DNA of 64,000 nt from Tachypleus tridentatus (taxonomy: Eukaryota; Arthropoda; Merostomata; Xiphosura; Limulidae), in assembly GCF_004210375.1 (NCBI RefSeq), contig NC_134829.1, positions 24,754,034 through 24,818,033 of the forward strand, written 5' to 3'. The notes beneath the pieces were generated by a model that had not been told where the DNA came from, searched no databases, and saw only the letters and a program-made list of their open reading frames with translations. The first letter of the stretch is position 1. Each line of letters opens with the position of its first letter. The position numbers were made by a program, and so were the translations under genes. Below are positions 23,596 through 35,493 of this stretch, in pieces.

Positions 23596-24637
23596 ATTTT
23601 GAAAGGCACTGCTCACTGTGACATGGATGTTCAGTCAAAACCCATTTTTTTAACTATTTGTGAAGTCTAGTCAAACGTTATTAACATTTTGCGTGTGCTA
23701 ATTCTGAATACGTTATAACAGGAGCAATGATACAAAGTATATAAATACATGTTATCAGCTTGTCCACCAGAACACCAACCTGCACTGGCAAGTGTATAAG
23801 AGACCGATTTGAATGCAAGATGACATAACTTAACATTCAACATTTTTGTTCGAGTGGGTTGCATACTGATCTAACACTAAACGCAGAAGACAAGTAAATG
23901 ATAGCGCCACCTAGACGCACGCAATATTTATGGTGGGAGAAAGTTTGATGATATAAATTAATACATTCTTTGCGGTAATGAAGACTTCGTGTATACGATT
24001 TAAATGTCTCCTTCCCCTCTAAAGTAATGTAATAGTTGTGACAGAGAGATTCAATTTTTTTAAAAAATAAATCAAAGCTGAAAAAGTAGCAGATTTATAA
24101 TTAATTATATCGTGGTGGTGTCTGGTTTGCATCAGTAAACGACTCGTGTCACACAGTTCTCTTTACTTATCAAAACCTCTTGTTCTTCTTGTTACGTGTT
24201 ATTTTGAAGCCATACGGTCCTAAGTAAATATTGGCTTTTCTTACAACACTGGCAAAATCTGTCAACACTAGCAACTTGCTGCTCAACAACTCATGCATCT
24301 CAACCTCTTAAACTCTATGATACTACCCGTAATTACACTTAATACTGTAGGATCAATGAATGGTATGCAGAAGAAAAAACAAATATTCCTAAGAAACAAG
24401 CTATTCGAACAAAATTGACTCTATAAGTTTCTTCTTCATATTTCCTAAGAAATCCATTAAGTTGGGTTGGCTTCCTTTCACACTATTTATGAATATGTTT
24501 GTACACTTATATTATTTAAAATTCAACAGAACATTACCGTATTGAAATAAGTTTCTTGTCCCTCGTGAAGTTTTTTGTAGTATTATAAATGTTGACATGT
24601 ATCTGCGTTAAATTTAATATTAATTTTCCTTTATGTG

Positions 24638-24740
24638 TGTTTTCTTATAGCAAAGCCACATAGGACTCTCGAGAGGAATTGAACCTCTGAGTTTAGCGTT
24701 GTAAATCCGTAGTAGACTTACCACTCTACTAGCAGGGGAC
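24638..24740 (-). mobile_element. tRNA-derived SINE, family C, with perfect 13-bp TSD
   Basis: On the minus strand: a head with AAGTCTACTACGGATTTACA, B-box AGGTTCAATTCC and tail GTGGCTTTGCTATAAGAAAA. TTTCCTTTATGTG flanks it exactly (24625-24637, 24741-24753). Confidence 0.93.
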
Positions 24741-24862
24741 TTTCCTTTATGTGATAAGAGAAACAGGATGAAACGTTATCATAAACGCACGTGCACATTA
24801 TTACACAAGCGACGTTCTTATAACCTTTTTCTTTTTGTGTATCCATTTTTAGAATAGAGACG

Positions 24863-25128
24863 ATTTGTTTTTTAATTCTGCGCAAAGCTACACGAGGGCT
24901 ATCTGCGCCGTTCCTAATTTAAGCGTGTAGGACTAGAGGGAAGGCAGCTGCTATTCATCATCACCCACCGTCAACTCTTGGGCTACTCTTTTACCAACGA
25001 ATAGTGGGATTGACGGTGACATTATAAGGCTCCCACAGTTGAAAGGGTATGTTTGGTGTGACGGGGATTCGAATCCGCAACCCTCAGATTAAGAGTCAAG
25101 CGCCCTAACCAAATGGCCATGTCGGGCC
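24863..25128 (-). mobile_element. tRNA-derived SINE, family A, with perfect 11-bp TSD
   Basis: Full-length minus copy. GAATAGAGACG occurs at 24852-24862 and 25129-25139. Confidence 0.94.
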
Positions 25129-25589
25129 GAATAGAGACGGAGACGAAATGTTTGTCTACTGTAATGGCATGGTCATTATTCAGTATTAGCTCTTCTATAT
25201 CTGAAGTAAACTTCTAATAAAACACAACCCCTTGAATGCTGTTGATACGAATTTCCTTTTGAGCATATGTTTAACGAGGCGCTCGCTTATTAAGCACAAG
25301 TCACATGCACATGCAGAAAAACATACAATTAGAGAAGGTTGAAAACTCCATGAAAATTTGTTTTCAACATGATGTGATAAAACATCAGTTTAAATTCATG
25401 TTTTTGCTTCTCATTTTTCATTTATAGTATTTTATGTGCTATCTACCTAATGTTATGCAATACTTTCTCAATCTCGTTATCTGTATATACACATACATAA
25501 TAATAATTATTAAAAAAAAAAATGTAATACAATCTTTAAATGAACAGAAGAAATGCGATTCCAAACGTCAATATGTCATTACTTAGAGG

Positions 25590-25707
25590 TTAGCGGTAAG
25601 TTTATGGACTTAAAACACAAAAATCTAGGACTGAATTATTTGTGTTAGACATAGCTAAGATAGCTTACTGTGTAGATTTGCGCTGAAATTGACAAACAAA
25701 TGAACAT
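25590..25707 (+). mobile_element. Eroded family B/C SINE
   Basis: GTTAGCGGTAAGTTTATGGA, then TAGACATAGCTAAGATAGC and TGTGTAGATTTGCGCTGAAA, followed by ACAAACAAA. Confidence 0.6.
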
Positions 25708-26087
25708 TAGTTATGTTTACGCTAAAGGTTCTATGTTTCGATGCATTTTTCATAAGCTACTCGCTCTAGATAGACAGTATACTATTGTGTTTTCAAATTG
25801 GATCATTTTCTGATTAACCTTGGTAACAAATACAGTTTGGGTTACATTTTCTATTTAATTATGTAACAATGATACCTGCTGATGACGGGCAGACATTTCT
25901 AACAGATATGTGGAAATAAACAGGTATTCAAGTGTTCGAACTGGATAACAGAAAGACAAGTGATAGATTTTTGTTGATGCTGTAGTTTCTTATCGTGAAA
26001 ATGGAAAGTTGTGGGCATAATATCAAACAAATGATTAAGGTTGTGGGATCTTCGATCTTTGTTTCTCCAAATGACCATTATCTAAAC

Positions 26088-26360
26088 AACATGGCAAGTA
26101 GGTTAGGATGCTCGATTCGTCATCTTTGGGTCGGCGTTCGAATCCCAGCCACATAGCACATATTCATCCTTTCAGCTGTGGGGTTGTTATAATGTGATAT
26201 TCAATCCCACTATTCGTCGGTATAAGAGTAGCCCAAGAGCTGGCGGTGGGTGGTGATGACTAGCTGCATTCCATCTAGCCTTACACTGCTGAATTAGGGA
26301 CGAATAGCGCAGATAGCCCTCGGGTAGATTTGCGTGAAATTCAAAACAAACAAACAAATT
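26088..26360 (+). mobile_element. Family A SINE
   Basis: ACATGGCAAGTAGGTTAGGA head, GCGTTCGAATCCC B-box, then the standard body and AAACAAACAAAC end. AACAACATG occurs on both sides as a possible short TSD. Confidence 0.9.
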
Positions 26361-26401
26361 GAACAACATGCCCATTAGAAATCAGTAACCAGCAGCCAGT
26401 G

Positions 26402-26658
26402 ACTTTGTTTGTTTATTGAATTTGCGCAAAAACACTCGGTGCCATCTGTAGTAACTGTCCCTAATTTTGAAATGATTGACTAGAGAGAAGGCAACTGGTC
26501 AACACACCCCACCGCTAACTCATAGGCGACTCTTTTACCAATACTGGGATTCACTATCTTAACATTATAGGCGTGAAAGGGCGAACATGTTTGATAAAGG
26601 GATTCGAACGTTCTGACTGCGAGTCCAGTGCCCTAGTCACCAGGCCATCCCGTTGCCT
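26402..26658 (-). mobile_element. Family A SINE, diverged, minus strand
   Basis: Tail TTTGTTTGTTTATTGAATTT, body pieces GACTAGAGAGAAGGCAACTG and CTCTTTTACCAATACTGGGA, and head with GATTCGAACG. It lies 40 bp from the previous copy in opposite orientation. Confidence 0.85.
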
Positions 26659-27114
26659 ATGGCACAAGATATAGAGTACCAATCGTTGACCCAACTATAA
26701 GAAACAGACTTTGAAAGCATGGCTTAAGCTTGAAATAAAAATACATATTTGACAAGCCCACGTTTCATTTGTTAAGAGTTGACTCCAACGGCAACGGAAA
26801 TCTGTACTTTTCACAAACAAGTCACGGTTTCGTAGCTCTACCAATAAGATATGCTTAACTGAACAGCGTTGAATTTGGCTATTCGGTGTTATTTCATAAA
26901 TGATATGGGTAGATAGGTATCAGTATCAATATATCATGTAATGTTTCCGAGTAGCTGCATTTACCGATATGTTTACGGAGTAGGGCTGCACAACATTTCG
27001 CGAGTGTAAGCGAACCACACTTTGTCTTAACCAGGATAATACCCAGTCTTACACAGTTGTAACTGTTAGACTCTATATTTGACAACTTTGAATACTCGTG
27101 TTTCACGAGCTACA

Positions 27115-27225
27115 TTAACAAGTGACACAAAGCTACGCAATGGGTTATGTATACTCTGCCCACCACGAGTATTAAAACCTGTTTCCTAGCGTTATGAGCC
27201 CACGGACTTGCCAGTGGAGAGTAGC
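27115..27225 (-). mobile_element. Family B SINE, minus strand
   Basis: GACACAAAGCTACGCAATGG, CTCTGCCCACCACGAGTAT, TTTCCTAGCGTTATGAGCCC. No AAAC tail is visible. Confidence 0.8.
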
Positions 27226-27814
27226 AAATTATATTAACTTATATTTAGCAATGTATGTGTTATTAACTTGTTTGACGCATATGTTTATACAATAGTCTGA
27301 TCCTATGTTTCTATTTATCGTAAATTTTAAATACATGTTTGTTTGTTTTTGTCGCTCGCTGTCAGGTAAACTAACCAAAGCAATAAGAAAACGTTTTCAA
27401 GTGTCATCTTATCTATGCATAGTTGAATAATTATAATAATACTCTTATTGTTTGTACATTTTAAATAAAGTAATACTTTTAGTTGTTTGTTAATTTGTTT
27501 TCCCAAGCATGACCAGCTTGATATGAAAGATTTAGCTTAGAGAATACATAACAAGCATTAAGCAAACTGGACATGATCGATCAGAATCCTGTGATCCATA
27601 CGTAAATAAATCTCCCTGCTGTACTTCAATATTTACTCAGCATATATATTAACCAGTAACATTTGTATGACCCAGTAACATAGGTTGCAGTCAAAAATTA
27701 GCAAAAAAGCAGTCAGTTTTAAGTTACATAAACAGCATAAAAATTATTCAACTTTTAGACATTTACAAAACAAATTTTAAACAAGGCACTTCTGTCTGTG
27801 CAACCAAGATGTGT

Positions 27815-27892
27815 CCCGCTGTAGAAATAGTGCAGATAGCCCATTGTGTGTATTTGTCCCTTTGCACTAAGAAAAGAAATAAATAAAAGCAT
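27815..27892 (+). mobile_element. 3' fragment of a family B SINE
   Basis: GTGCAGATAGCCCATTGTGT matches the shared SINE 3' segment; the head is lost. Confidence 0.5.
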
Positions 27893-28342
27893 AAATAATT
27901 CAGTAAACTAACGCAAGAGGGCTTTCTTCTCCATTTCGATAACCCAATGTACTCGACATTGAAATTCCGATAATTCTGAAGGCTGGGTTGATCACACTAA
28001 ATGGCAACATACAAAGAACGTCGAATTTCAAAAGAAAAGTCGCTATTAAATACAGGGTATCGACCTATGAGATGTATTCTCAAGATGGAAGATATGGGTG
28101 TTAAAACTTTAATTAAAATAAAGTACAGGTTAACTTGAACATGACCTAAGAAGTTCGAAACGTTATTCTGGAATTTATCTTAATTAACGTTTTAATACTC
28201 ACACGAACCATCTTTAACTTTAACTGAGATTCTCGTCATCACTTAAATTCAGCAGCTTTCTGTTAACAAAGAACATCTTTAAACACTCTGGAAACGTAAT
28301 AATTACAAACATCTCTAAAAGAAAGGTTAAGATGGTGATGAA

Positions 28343-28600
28343 CCGGCATGGCCAGGTGGTTAAGGCACTCGACTCGTAATCCTAGGGTTGTAGGTTCGAA
28401 TCCCTGTCACATCAAACAAGCTCGTCCTTTTAGCCGTGGGAGGTTATAATGTTACGGTCAATCCTACTATTCGTTGCTAAAAGAGTTGGCTGTGGGTGGT
28501 GATGACTAGTTCCTTTCCTCTAGTCTTACACTGCTAAATTAGGGACAGCTAGCGCAGACAGCCCTTGTGTAGCTTTGCGCAAAATTTAAAACAAACAAAC
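28343..28600 (+). mobile_element. Family A SINE with imperfect TSD
   Basis: Full head GGCATGGCCAGGTGGTTAAG and tail with AAACAAACAAAC. The body lacks the AGTAGCCCAA piece. AAGATGGTGATG before (28329-28340) and AAGATGATGAT after form an imperfect target duplication. Confidence 0.92.
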
Positions 28601-28861
28601 AAGATGATGATTCATTTGGTTGAAATGTTTTGAAAACTTACAATAGAGAAACAAACTTAATGTATTCCTGTTTAGGAGTTTTAGGTATGGAGGATCTTAC
28701 TTCATTTGATTAAATGAATTCAAAACTTCGACTGGATCTATGTACTTAATATATTTCAGTTCAGATTTGCTTTACAAAACATGTACAAATTGTAAAGCAG
28801 TTTTGTCCAAATTAAGTATGGTTTTGATGAGGAACAGAAAGTTAACGTTTATTTCTAAAGC

Positions 28862-28982
28862 CTCTCCTCTTAGTGTCCCAGCAGTAAACTGTCAGAGTTT
28901 ATAATGTTAAATTTAGAATTGAATTCCTGCTGTGGGTACAGCGTAGATAGACAATTGTACATCTTTGACCTTAAAAAAAAAT
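28862..28982 (+). mobile_element. Eroded family C/B SINE
   Basis: CCCAGCAGTAAACTGTCAGA, ATAATGTTAAATTTAGAATT, CTGTGGGTACAGCGTAGATA, ending in a poly-A. Weak ordered matches. Confidence 0.45.
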
Positions 28983-29146
28983 TTAGATAAATTTTCCGAG
29001 CGAGTTTACTATCTTATACAGTTATATTTTATAAACAATTTACCTCACACATATAAAATTGAGAGAGAGAGAGAGAAAAGAAAGAACATTTACATAATAA
29101 TATGATTAGAACCAAACAACGAAAGAAAAGAATCTAAAGTTCTCAC

Positions 29147-29259
29147 CTGGTGAGTAAAAATGTCAGCCTCCCCGTCGTAAGGCGTGATGAACCCCCATCC
29201 TTTTGCAACATTGAACCATTTACACTTTCCTTTTCTGCGATTGGTTTTCTCCGTGCCCC
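29147..29259 (-). CDS. lin-28: lin-28 coding exon 2 (first half of cold-shock domain)
   Basis: This internal exon is 113 nt and encodes residues 8-45. After a charged lead comes the first half of a cold-shock domain: [17 protein letters not shown], holding the RNP1-like KGWGFI, then DIFTHQ, the RNP2-like strand. The [14 protein letters not shown] wording is characteristic of LIN-28 rather than Y-box proteins. The acceptor is a pyrimidine-rich tract ending in CAG; the donor is CAG|GTGAGA, phase 0. The ATG seen upstream in the same frame lies inside the intron and is not a start. In the family, this domain contacts the terminal loop of the let-7 precursor. RNP2 has Thr where Val is usual (IFTHQ against VFVHQ), a conservative-looking change. 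Confidence 0.96.
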
Positions 29260-29334
29260 CTGTTGAAAAAGTAGACACAAAATATAATTTTCCCCTTGAA
29301 CTAATACTTCAGTTGCAGTTCATAAATGTAGATT

Positions 29335-29562
29335 GTTGGTTTGTTTTAGCTTCATGAAATGACTGTCTACCTAAACGTAGCTGTCCCTAATTTTTGAGTA
29401 GACGAACTGCAAGGAAGGTAGCTAGTAGGATCTGATTGCCACTCTCATATCGCACTTACGGCCACGGAGTGTGTAGTGAATTTTTCGAGTTGGGTTGTGA
29501 GCCATGAACCTTCATAGTCACAGTTCCTGCAGACTAGTCAATAAATCATCTCGGCCTAGTTC
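29335..29562 (-). mobile_element. Eroded family A SINE remnant
   Basis: AGCTGTCCCTAATTTTTGAG, GCAAGGAAGGTAGCTAGTAG and a distal GGCC end follow the order of a minus-strand family A copy. Lies just upstream of lin-28 exon 2. Confidence 0.4.
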
Positions 29563-29749
29563 CTAATTAAAAACAGGCTGGATGTTCTTGGAGAATATAT
29601 TCTATATACATAAGCCTATGTGATATGTATGCGTATACAAAACGTTTTTTTTTTCTTCTTCATCTTATAATTCCTCATCTACAAGAAAGGAGAGATATTT
29701 GATCCACTTACCCAAATTTTTAAGAGTGTTAAGCGAATTTGAGGAATGA

Positions 29750-29877
29750 TAGATTTCAGAGCTATTTAATTTTTATATTTTAGACCCTGTAGCTGTATTT
29801 GTTTGTTATTCGTTAGATTTCAGAGCTATTTAATTTTTATATTTTAGACCCTGTAGCTGTATTTGCTTGTTATTCGT
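29750..29877. repeat. Recent 64-bp tandem duplication
   Basis: Two adjacent copies of a 64-bp segment starting TAGATTTCAGAGC are identical except for one base (GTTTG/GCTTG). It lies in lin-28 intron 1. Confidence 0.93.
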
Positions 29878-30009
29878 GTTATTTACAAAAAGAACTATTT
29901 TGTTATCTGAACATTTAAATGTGTTATGCGTACCATCGAAAGGACTTGTTAATAAAGATAGTAGATTCGTTCTGGACTTTTGTAGCAACATGGATTGCAT
30001 ACATCCTTT

Positions 30010-30270
30010 ACAGTTAACTAGCTAAATCTATGTAGTGTGTGTTATTATTTGCCGCTAGTTAATAAAGTAACCATTACTAGCTACACATCTAAACTGGCTA
30101 TATTTTGAATAGTCAAGCAACTACATGTGTGTGCAGCGTATATTGTTTGACACCAGTTAATAACATGACTATATTAGTACCAAACATCTAAATAGGCTAC
30201 ATATTGGATAGTTAAGCAGCTATATGTCTATGTAGTATATATTGTTTGTCACTGGCTAGTCCTTAATAAC
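30010..30270. repeat. Degenerate tandem repeat, about 110-120-bp unit
   Basis: Two full diverged units and a partial one share CTAGTTAATAA, ACATCTAAA.TGGCTA and a GTATATTGTTTG..AC.AG segment. The copies differ by many substitutions. Confidence 0.6.
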
Positions 30271-30496
30271 TTTGTTAAATACGACTAATTATAAATTAAA
30301 TAGTCAAACGACTGTCCATACACGCAAGGTGAATATCTACAAGTCTATTCTAGTGACCAGACACCACATTTAAGCAATGTTTATCGCAATACATATATGC
30401 TAGTTAACACTTGTTATTTTTGCTTAGTAATGCTGTCATACATTTTACAATATTTTTTATTCGCCACTCTCTTAACAGTTTTCTAATGACACGCCG

Positions 30497-30720
30497 GAAC
30501 TATTGAGTGTTGTTGTGTAAGTTTCATGGTCACACACGGTAAGAATTGAGTATTGCTGTGGATTTTTTGTGCGCTGGTGTGAATTTTTTTTTGTCACAAA
30601 CCGAATGGATTAAGTGCTACTGTAAAAGGGTTGTGGTCAAAGATTGAATGGATTGAGGGCTACTGTGAAAGGGTTGTGGTCACACACCGAATGGATTGAG
30701 CGTTGATGAGAAAGTTTTGA
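30497..30720. repeat. Degenerate tandem repeat, about 43-bp unit
   Basis: Four to five copies of GAATGGATTGAG, GCTACTGTGAAAGG, GTTGTGGTCACACAC, with a longer variable second copy. Lin-28 intron 1. Confidence 0.65.
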
Positions 30721-30779
30721 GGTCACAAGTCTAAAGAGATTATCATTTGTTGATTCTGAAGTTTTGTCATAGGATTAAA

Positions 30780-31310
30780 CTGGTATTGACTGGTTAGTTT
30801 GGAATTTTTTTGAAACTGCAAATCTATATTGACTGTTGTTTTCGAATTCTAGAAAACAAATAACCTCGGGTATACACAGTCTAGCTAAGGAAATTTGATA
30901 GTTACAAAATCTATGATGATTGTGGTTACCTTGTTCTGTAAGTCACGAAGCAACAGGTGTAAATTGACTAGTTATCGAATTTTAGTAGATTAAAATCTAT
31001 ACTAATTATGGCTGCTTAGTTCTGGATGTTCTATAGATAGTTGTGGAAGTTTTAGTAGTTCCTGATTTTTTTTGTGGCTGTGGTTACCTTGTTCTGGAAG
31101 TTTTAGTAGTTTCAGATCTATCCTGGACGTAGTTACCTAGTTCTGAAAGTTTTAGTAGTATCAGATCTATAATAGCTATGGTTGTCTAGTTCTGGAAGTT
31201 TTAGTAGTTTCAGATCTATACTGACTGTGGTTACCTAGTTCTGGAATGTTTAGTGGTTCCTGATCTATAATCACTGTAGTTACCTAGTCATGGAAGTTCG
31301 CTAGCCAAAG
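30780..31310. repeat. Degenerate minisatellite, about 48-bp unit
   Basis: Repeated AGATCTATA.TGACTGTGG, TTACCTAGTTCTGGAAG and TTTTAGTAGTTTC modules. Copies are best conserved at 31070-31260 and more degraded before. Lin-28 intron 1. Confidence 0.75.
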
Positions 31311-32577
31311 GCGTGTACTGATTGCCAACTCTTTTAATGTTATAAAATTGTGTATCCATATTCACATATGATGTTTTAAATGTTTGACAGCCATGAGAGT
31401 ATATTGCATTAAAACTTATTTATCGCCATTAAGTGAATACACGTAAACGCACAACGAACGTTTCGCTGCTTCATCAGGCACTAAGTCATGCAAATATAAT
31501 AAGCAAAGAAAAAAACGAACAGTGTAGGTTTCAATAGGTATTTACGCTTCCTTGATAAAGAAGTAAGACAACATTCTGGTTGTCATTTTAACGTCATTAT
31601 TAAAGCTGAGTATAGAACCCATAAGTCAACTGTAAAACTTGTCTTATTACTCTTTAGGAACCAGAAGTATTTGGTTTTATTAGAGACAACTGTAGTGTTT
31701 ACAGCGTAAACCCGTTACAAACACAATTCAGAAGTTTTTCCGCATCGTATGTGGTAAAATGACCCGAGAATACCATATACTGTCAATTATTCAAACTAGT
31801 GTTGATATTGAAGTATTTCTCTGTTACATTTTAGAACAAAATCATACTGCTATTAGTTGTGTCTACTACGGAGAATCCAACCGTGGATTCTAGAGCTATA
31901 ACGTTCGTAGACTTACCACTGTCCCACCGGCAGATTATTAAAGACTTTATTGGTACCAATATCAATGTGACTTAAATTTCGTAAAAAAATAAAAGTAAAA
32001 TCAACTGGACATGTGAACACTACATTTAAAGTGAGGAATATTCACACTATTCCAGAACTATACTACTAAACAGTCAAAACTGGAAAAACTTTCACCACAT
32101 GAATATTTCAGATGGGGTTTAAAATATGAAATTAAGAGTGAACCCAGAGAAACAATTTTGCGATAAAAAAATCAGATGCTTAAAGAACACTAGAAAATTC
32201 CAATAATGTAAATATCACATTTCTATATTTAACAACATGGAAAAAGTCCACTGGGGGTACCATTACATTACAGGTATGTATGTGTTAAGAACGTGTACAA
32301 AAGTTTAACAAAGTAAACATTACAATGCTCTGGGGAACTGTAAATTACAAGTACACGTACATCACGAGCTGTGTATTACAAGTACACTACCTTACGAACA
32401 CTTAAAATAGTTTAAAAAATTCAAACACTACAGTTCTATGTTTAATAAAAATATTATCCAACAAGAGGACATTCTACAAAAAAATTTAGCTAAGTTATAG
32501 ATCTCGCTAGGAAAATATTCAACAATACTCGCAGCTTTCACGTTTTTAAACCTAAAATAATTTTTGACAGTCCTATT
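31311..32577. other. Intronic AT-rich sequence
   Basis: Apart from the eroded SINE head at 31850-31937, nothing recognised. Confidence 0.6.
31850..31937 (-). mobile_element. Eroded family C SINE head
   Basis: AACGTTCGTAGACTTACCAC followed by TGTCCCACCGG matches the reverse complement of a family C head. Confidence 0.5.
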
Positions 32578-32690
32578 GTTTGTTTGTCACTATGCACAAA
32601 GTTACACAAAGGGCTATCTATGCTCTGCCCATCAGTAGTGTTGAAACCCGGTTTCCAGCTACAAACATTTCGCTGTGCCACTGGGGGACA
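32578..32690 (-). mobile_element. Family B SINE with short TSD
   Basis: ATGCACAAAGTTACACAAAG, CTCTGCCCATCAGTAGTGTT, GAAACCCGGTTTCCAGC and CGCTGTGCCACTGGGGG. AGTCCTATT occurs on both sides. Confidence 0.9.
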
Positions 32691-33521
32691 GTAGTCCTAT
32701 TAGAAGGTGCACATAGAGACGAAATGTTTTTATTGCAACAGTAAAAATGTCAACTATTTCTGAAACTCGCGTGTCTACATATCTTCACAAGTGTGTGCAC
32801 TATTTATCAGTCTAAGTACTCCAACAATGATGTTCCAGAAAATATCAAGTATAGTGCAAAACCACATCAGCTCTTTAATAAAAGTCGAAACAAAGAGAGA
32901 AGAAACATCAACAAAAAACAACAATGTGCATCCCATGGCAACAACCCATGAGGTCATCATAGGTGTATACCCACATTCGAAGCCAATAGCCACTAAAATC
33001 TTAGCTTCAGAAATATTCAAATGTACACTACCAGTGAACGATTACCTGTAAAAACAATGTAAAAAAAAAAGTCATTGGTTTTATATCTTTCCAAACATTC
33101 TCTCCAAACTGTAAAAAAAAATATATTTACGTGCAAAGTACTTGTACTTTCATGAAATACAAAATTGAAGTTGTTTCTACATAAACGCCTCGTTCTCAAC
33201 TGAAACGCTTATTTCTGCTAGAAAAATAAATCCGTACTTACCCATTTTAAACCAACAGCAAGCAATATTACAATCAGTACGATATTCCAACAAAAACAAA
33301 TAAATAAACAAGAATAACCATTTGATAATTCAGATATGGTTTTCATTCAATGTTTTAAAAATACTCAGTGAAATCAACAAATATTTATTTATCTTTAAAC
33401 TAAGAAAAAAGAAATTAATCAAGTGTTTATTTTTTTTAAAAACACTGTTTTACGATGTAGAATGAGTCAGAACGCACCAGCGCAATACCACGTTTTCTGA
33501 CTAACGTTCACGAATCCAGAA

Positions 33522-33760
33522 AACTGGCCGGGCGTTGGCTCGTGGTTACAGTAACGGTCTGTGAACCCGAAGGTCCACGGTTCATTTTATGTTACCACAT
33601 AAAGAATCGCGCGTTCTGCTTTGGTACTGTGGGTGTATTCGTTATAAGAGTGATGGTTAAATCCAATATTAGAGTAGTCTAAACGTTGGCAGTGGTTTTT
33701 TTTGTTAGCACTACCTTTCCTTTAGTCGTCCAGTTTAAAAATTGGAATGTATAATTCAAA
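33522..33760 (+). mobile_element. SINE with alternative tRNA-like head
   Basis: The head GGCCGGGCGTTGGCTCGTGG, then GTCTGTGAACCCGAAGG, is unlike families A-C. It is followed by a degraded family A body (TTATAAGAGTGATGGTTAAA, TTTCCTTTAGTCGTCCAG). Confidence 0.65.
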
Positions 33761-34169
33761 TTTGTATGAACATCCAAAAATAAATAAATAAAAACCAAGA
33801 ACTTTCAAACGGAACAAATCCATGAGATGTTGTGATTTATTCAAGTTAGTAAACAGTATGAAGATCTTAAAAGATTGGTAAATCACATTTGAAACTTCAA
33901 AACAACCTATGCATTCTGTAGATGGACCTATTTTCTTTAGGAGTAAAGACCTTTATCCAGGAAGGAGATAGGCCCATCTATCGAGAGTTTTATTGTTTCT
34001 TTTGTAAACTAACATTCTAGATTATTTAGTCTGTTTTTTTTTCTCTCAAGAAATAATCATAAGTCTACAAGCAAGCTTTGCTTATAATTTCACATCCAAA
34101 AATGCCTAATCTATAATTAAAAAAAAACCCTACTAAATACTCTAGGTAGTTGTAGATTTAGATTTAATT

Positions 34170-34800
34170 ATGATTGAAGCAAACTTTCCACAAATCCAAT
34201 AAGAGCTAAGCAGTCACATTATGAAATTAAAAACCTGAAAAATACTGCGAGTTACTTGAATATTCTGTAAAGACAAACTTTCCACGTAGTTCCATAACGG
34301 AGAAACAGTCAGGTTGTAAAAGTGTAAACCTGAGAAATATGGTGGATAATTGTGAGCTGACTAAAGGTTCTGCAATGTCAAGATTTTCATACACTTTCAT
34401 AATGTGATTATTTATCCATGATGGAAATATTGTGACTGATTATGAGCTATTTGAAGATATTGTAAACAAAAACATAATAAATAAATGGCTATATTATGAA
34501 ACTCTAAACCTAATAAGTGTTCTCAGTAAATGTGAATTACTTGAAGGTTGTGTAAACCCCAGCTTTCCAACATAGTTTCTTTATGCATAAATTATCATGT
34601 TACGAAAGTTAAACTTCAGACATCTTGAGAGAAACTCTGGATTACTTAAATCAGTAAGGACAATCTTTCTACGTGGTTCCTTAGTGGATAAACGGTCACA
34701 TTACGAGAGTATAAACATGAGAAATGTGTTGGGTGAGCTACTTAAAGATTCTTTGATAGAAAGTTTTAAATTTGTCCACAGCTCTCCTAAAGAACCAATC
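34170..34800. repeat. Degenerate tandem repeat, about 100-120-bp unit, 5-6 copies
   Basis: Recurring modules GAGCTACTTGAAGGTTCTGT, AACTTTCCACGTAGTTCC, TAATGGATAAACAGTCAC and TGTAAACCTGAGAAATA. The open frame at 34597-34845 is read through the last copies and has no recognised domain. Confidence 0.75.
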
Positions 34801-35202
34801 CATAACAGTGGGAACATATGTTGCAAATGTTGGTTCCTTCAGTAAAATTTCTGTAGAAACGTTTTTCCTTAAATTCACCCTACTTTTCAAAAATATTGGT
34901 TTTTAAATAAGCGGTAACATGCAGTTGTTGTTCATGCTGTTTCAGAATACAAATAGTGTCTGAGCCAATACTGCGACTGTCGTATTCCAGTTGGTCTGAT
35001 GAACCCTGTTATTGCTGAGTTTGGTATACTGTTATTCATTGTTCTTTACTGCCACTGATAAGTTTTTAGAATTATATGTATATCAAATTGAAAAGTGATG
35101 AATAAATAATACAGAAATTGTATTTATATTAGAAACCACAGAAAATAACATTTAAAACAAGCTAAGATTTATAAAATATTTCCGCATGCAAGTTAAAGCA
35201 AG

Positions 35203-35400
35203 AATAGGATTTGGCTCACGCACGTGGGATGGAGGGGGTTGGTCGAACTCCCCATTTTGTAATATCAAAAAATTACGCTTATACAAGTATACCTTATGGT
35301 ATTTAACGCTCCATACATTCAGTATTCTTGTGATGACGCATTAGCATTTTTTTGCTAGAAATAGTCGTATGACTTCAGACCCTCTTAGCATTACCAAACT
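35203..35400 (+). repeat. Unnamed interspersed repeat, copy 1
   Basis: Shares GGATTTGGCTCAC, TATTTAACGCTCCATACA, GATGACGCATTAG and TCAGACCCTCTTAGCATTA, in the same order, with the copy at 40105-40535. Confidence 0.75.
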
Positions 35401-35493
35401 GATTATGTTTCGCACAATACGTATTGGCTTTTGATCTCGCAGATTACATCTTCCCTTTCAAAACTTCTGCGTAAGGATCTTTGGTTGTTAATT

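Larger units (their letters stand above)
21146..29146 (-). other. lin-28 intron 2
   Basis: The 8,001-bp intron splitting the cold-shock domain after HQ. It contains a GC-richer island with an X-box-like motif (22165-22333), a 48-bp minisatellite (23090-23595), and seven or more SINE copies in both orientations between 24.6 and 29.0 kb. The rest is AT-rich without recognisable exons. Confidence 0.85.

Noticed and set aside
23011-23670. Repetitive proteins on both strands
   Set aside because: The 48-bp array has a codon-multiple period, which keeps frames open on both strands.
29259-29278. ATG-initiated start for the cold-shock exon
   Set aside because: The ATG falls inside the pyrimidine tract of the splice acceptor; phase and exon 1 show the residues upstream of the CAG are intronic.
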